Positions 62,846 through 64,000 of a stretch of 64,000 nucleotides of DNA are shown piece by piece. The stretch is from Lachnospiraceae bacterium (GTDB taxonomy: Bacteria > Bacillota > Clostridia > Lachnospirales > Lachnospiraceae). Below the pieces are notes generated by a model. It did no database searches. It was not told the DNA's origin and saw nothing but the letters and a program-made list of their open reading frames with translations. Position 1 is the stretch's first letter; the number at the start of each line of letters is the position of its first letter. A program made the translations under genes and the position numbers. The DNA lies in contig LR698958.1 in the NCBI GenBank assembly GCA_902381685.1, positions 1,241,672 through 1,305,671 on the forward strand, in the 5' to 3' direction.

Positions 62846-63853
62846 TTAATTTTTCCACGATTCCGGAATAAAAAATTCCTGAAATTTCTTTACCGCATAT
62901 GCGTCAGTCATTCCCGCAATAAAATCACACACGTTCTGTTCTTTTGTACTCTTTCCCTCATCAATTCTCTGTAAATATTTCTCCGGAAGTTTATCCATAT
63001 GGCAAATATAATACCCATACAGATTTTTAATCATTTCTACCGCTTTGCTTTCCTCACTTTTTGCTGCCGGATTAAAATATACATGCTCAAACATAAATTT
63101 TCTCAACCCTGCCGTCGCTTTTTCTATATCCTCCGACATTTTAATGTAAGGTTTATCCATACTGTTGATAATTACATTATGTATCATTGTATTGAGGCGC
63201 ATTCGTGTTGTCTCACCAAGTATTTCCCGATATTCTTCCGGAATATCCTCCGGTTTCAGAACTCCTCCCCGAATGGCATCATCAATGTCATGATTGATAT
63301 ATGCTATCTTATCGGAGAGTCTTACGATTTCTCCTTCCAGTGTGGACGGCCTGCCGCTTGTTTTGTGATTTAAAATACCGTCCCGCACTTCCCATGTCAG
63401 ATTTAATCCCTGTCCCTGCTTTTCAAGGCATTCCACAACACGTACACTTTGTTCGTTATGTTTAAATCCATGCGGACACACTTCATTTAATGCTCTCTCC
63501 CCGGCGTGTCCGAAAGGCGTATGTCCCAAATCATGCCCTAAAGCAATAGCCTCAACCAAATCTTCATTCAGCCGCAGGGCTTTTGCAATCGTTCTGGCAT
63601 TTTGGGAAACTTCCAGTGTATGTGTCAGCCTTGTCCGATAATGATCGCCTTTGGGCAACAGAAATACCTGTGTTTTCTGCTTCAGCCTGCGAAACGCCTT
63701 ACAATGCAAAATTCTGTCTCTGTCCCGCTGAAACACCGGACGCACGTCACACTGTTCCTCTTCTCTTTCTCTTCCTTTTGACCGGCTGCTCAACGTGGCA
63801 AAAGGACTTAAATATTCTAATTCTCTTAATTCTAACTGCTCCCGTATCGTCAT
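62846..63853 (-). CDS. dgt: dGTP triphosphohydrolase family (HD domain)
   Basis: 335 residues from the ATG at 63853 (GAGGG upstream; 63883 lacks a site). HD residues: His in RLTHTLEVSQNA (about 76-87), His-Asp in ALGHDLGHTPFGHAGE (about 105-120) and Asp in LSDKIAYINHD near 178-188. It hydrolyses dGTP to deoxyguanosine and triphosphate. First gene before dnaG-rpoD. No sure promoter found; 63884-64000 contains only A/T-rich sequence and a weak 15-base palindrome. Confidence 0.93.
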   Translation of the reverse strand: MTIREQLELRELEYLSPFATLSSRSKGREREEEQCDVRPVFQRDRDRILHCKAFRRLKQKTQVFLLPKGDHYRTRLTHTLEVSQNARTIAKALRLNEDLVEAIALGHDLGHTPFGHAGERALNEVCPHGFKHNEQSVRVVECLEKQGQGLNLTWEVRDGILNHKTSGRPSTLEGEIVRLSDKIAYINHDIDDAIRGGVLKPEDIPEEYREILGETTRMRLNTMIHNVIINSMDKPYIKMSEDIEKATAGLRKFMFEHVYFNPAAKSEESKAVEMIKNLYGYYICHMDKLPEKYLQRIDEGKSTKEQNVCDFIAGMTDAYAVKKFQEFFIPESWKN

Positions 63854-64000
63854 AAACCGTCCCTCAACTTCCTGTAGAAACAATTTTCAGTGTCTTATTA
63901 TATAATATTCTGTACTTTACTCTCATTTCCTTTTTTTCGTCAAATTTTTTGACTAACTTTTTATATTTGGCTGCATATAATAAATTATAATGATAGTTTT

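Noticed and set aside
63939..63953. Palindrome GTCAAA TTT TTTGAC upstream of dgt
   Set aside because: Composition is nearly all A/T and the match could be chance; no clear promoter relation.
1..64000. CRISPR array, prophage or tRNA genes
   Set aside because: No regularly spaced repeats, phage structural genes or cloverleaf sequences were found on reading.

Overview
The window looks like a chromosomal segment of an anaerobic, spore-forming, low-GC Firmicute, most likely a gut Lachnospiraceae. Evidence: a complete spoIVA, the clostridial gene order dgt-dnaG-rpoD-trmK-nif3, AGGAGG-type ribosome binding sites, a cell-wall-anchored multidomain GH29 fucosidase, pyrB with a separate pyrI, and a GGGtGRT/NifU-like gene pair. 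Genus cannot be fixed from sequence alone. Most of it is core chromosome; the accessory part is about 25.1-31.7 kb.

Layout. 0-3.3 kb: the C-terminus of a YhgE/Pip protein, a 30-bp perfect inverted repeat, guanine deaminase behind a purine-type riboswitch that appears wired as an ON switch, and a RelA/SpoT-domain alarmone synthetase. 3.3-7.8 kb: a secreted fucosidase with binding modules, FIVAR repeats and a sortase signal. 7.8-10.2 kb: a GNAT acetyltransferase and the GGGtGRT + Fe-S-scaffold-like pair. 10.4-14.6 kb: two leftward runs, yicC-gmk-rpoZ and rimO-pgsA-cinA(C), with rqcH divergent from yicC. 16.4-21.4 kb: an ECF sigma factor, its probable anti-sigma factor, a transglutaminase-like lipoprotein and a second lipoprotein, apparently one operon. 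21.5-25.1 kb: pheA, a CmpB-like membrane protein, then nitroreductase-pyrB-pyrI.

25.1-31.7 kb is the most plastic stretch: two tandem paralogous lipoprotein genes, one of them split by a complete 1,341-bp IS3-family element with a 3-bp target duplication; a PadR regulator followed by a frameshifted HAAS-type partner; and secreted and membrane proteins of unknown role. 31.7-35.7 kb: RNase P RNA with a large extra two-hairpin insertion in its P12 arm, rnhA, a membrane-anchored MutS-like ATPase, an HD nucleotidase and xpt. 35.8-45 kb: threonine aldolase, spoIVA, a CDF transporter, the DUF512-der-plsY-gpsA operon, and prs. 45-50 kb: polysaccharide deacetylase, and L,D-transpeptidase-tgt-yajC. 50-56.6 kb: aroC, an XRE-cupin regulator with a palindromic operator followed by potA-potB-potCD (permease fused to binding protein), and an RluA-family pseudouridine synthase. 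56.6-63.9 kb: a TGS-type nucleoside kinase and the dgt-dnaG-rpoD-trmK-nif3 macro-operon.

The main themes are purine/pyrimidine and PRPP metabolism (guaD, xpt, prs, pyrBI, gmk, dgt, alarmone synthetase), envelope building (pgsA, plsY, gpsA, L,D-transpeptidase, deacetylase) and information processing (rnpB, rpoD, rpoZ, dnaG, rimO, tgt, rqcH). No CRISPR array, prophage or tRNA gene was seen. The only gene-free stretch over 300 bases is rnpB itself.
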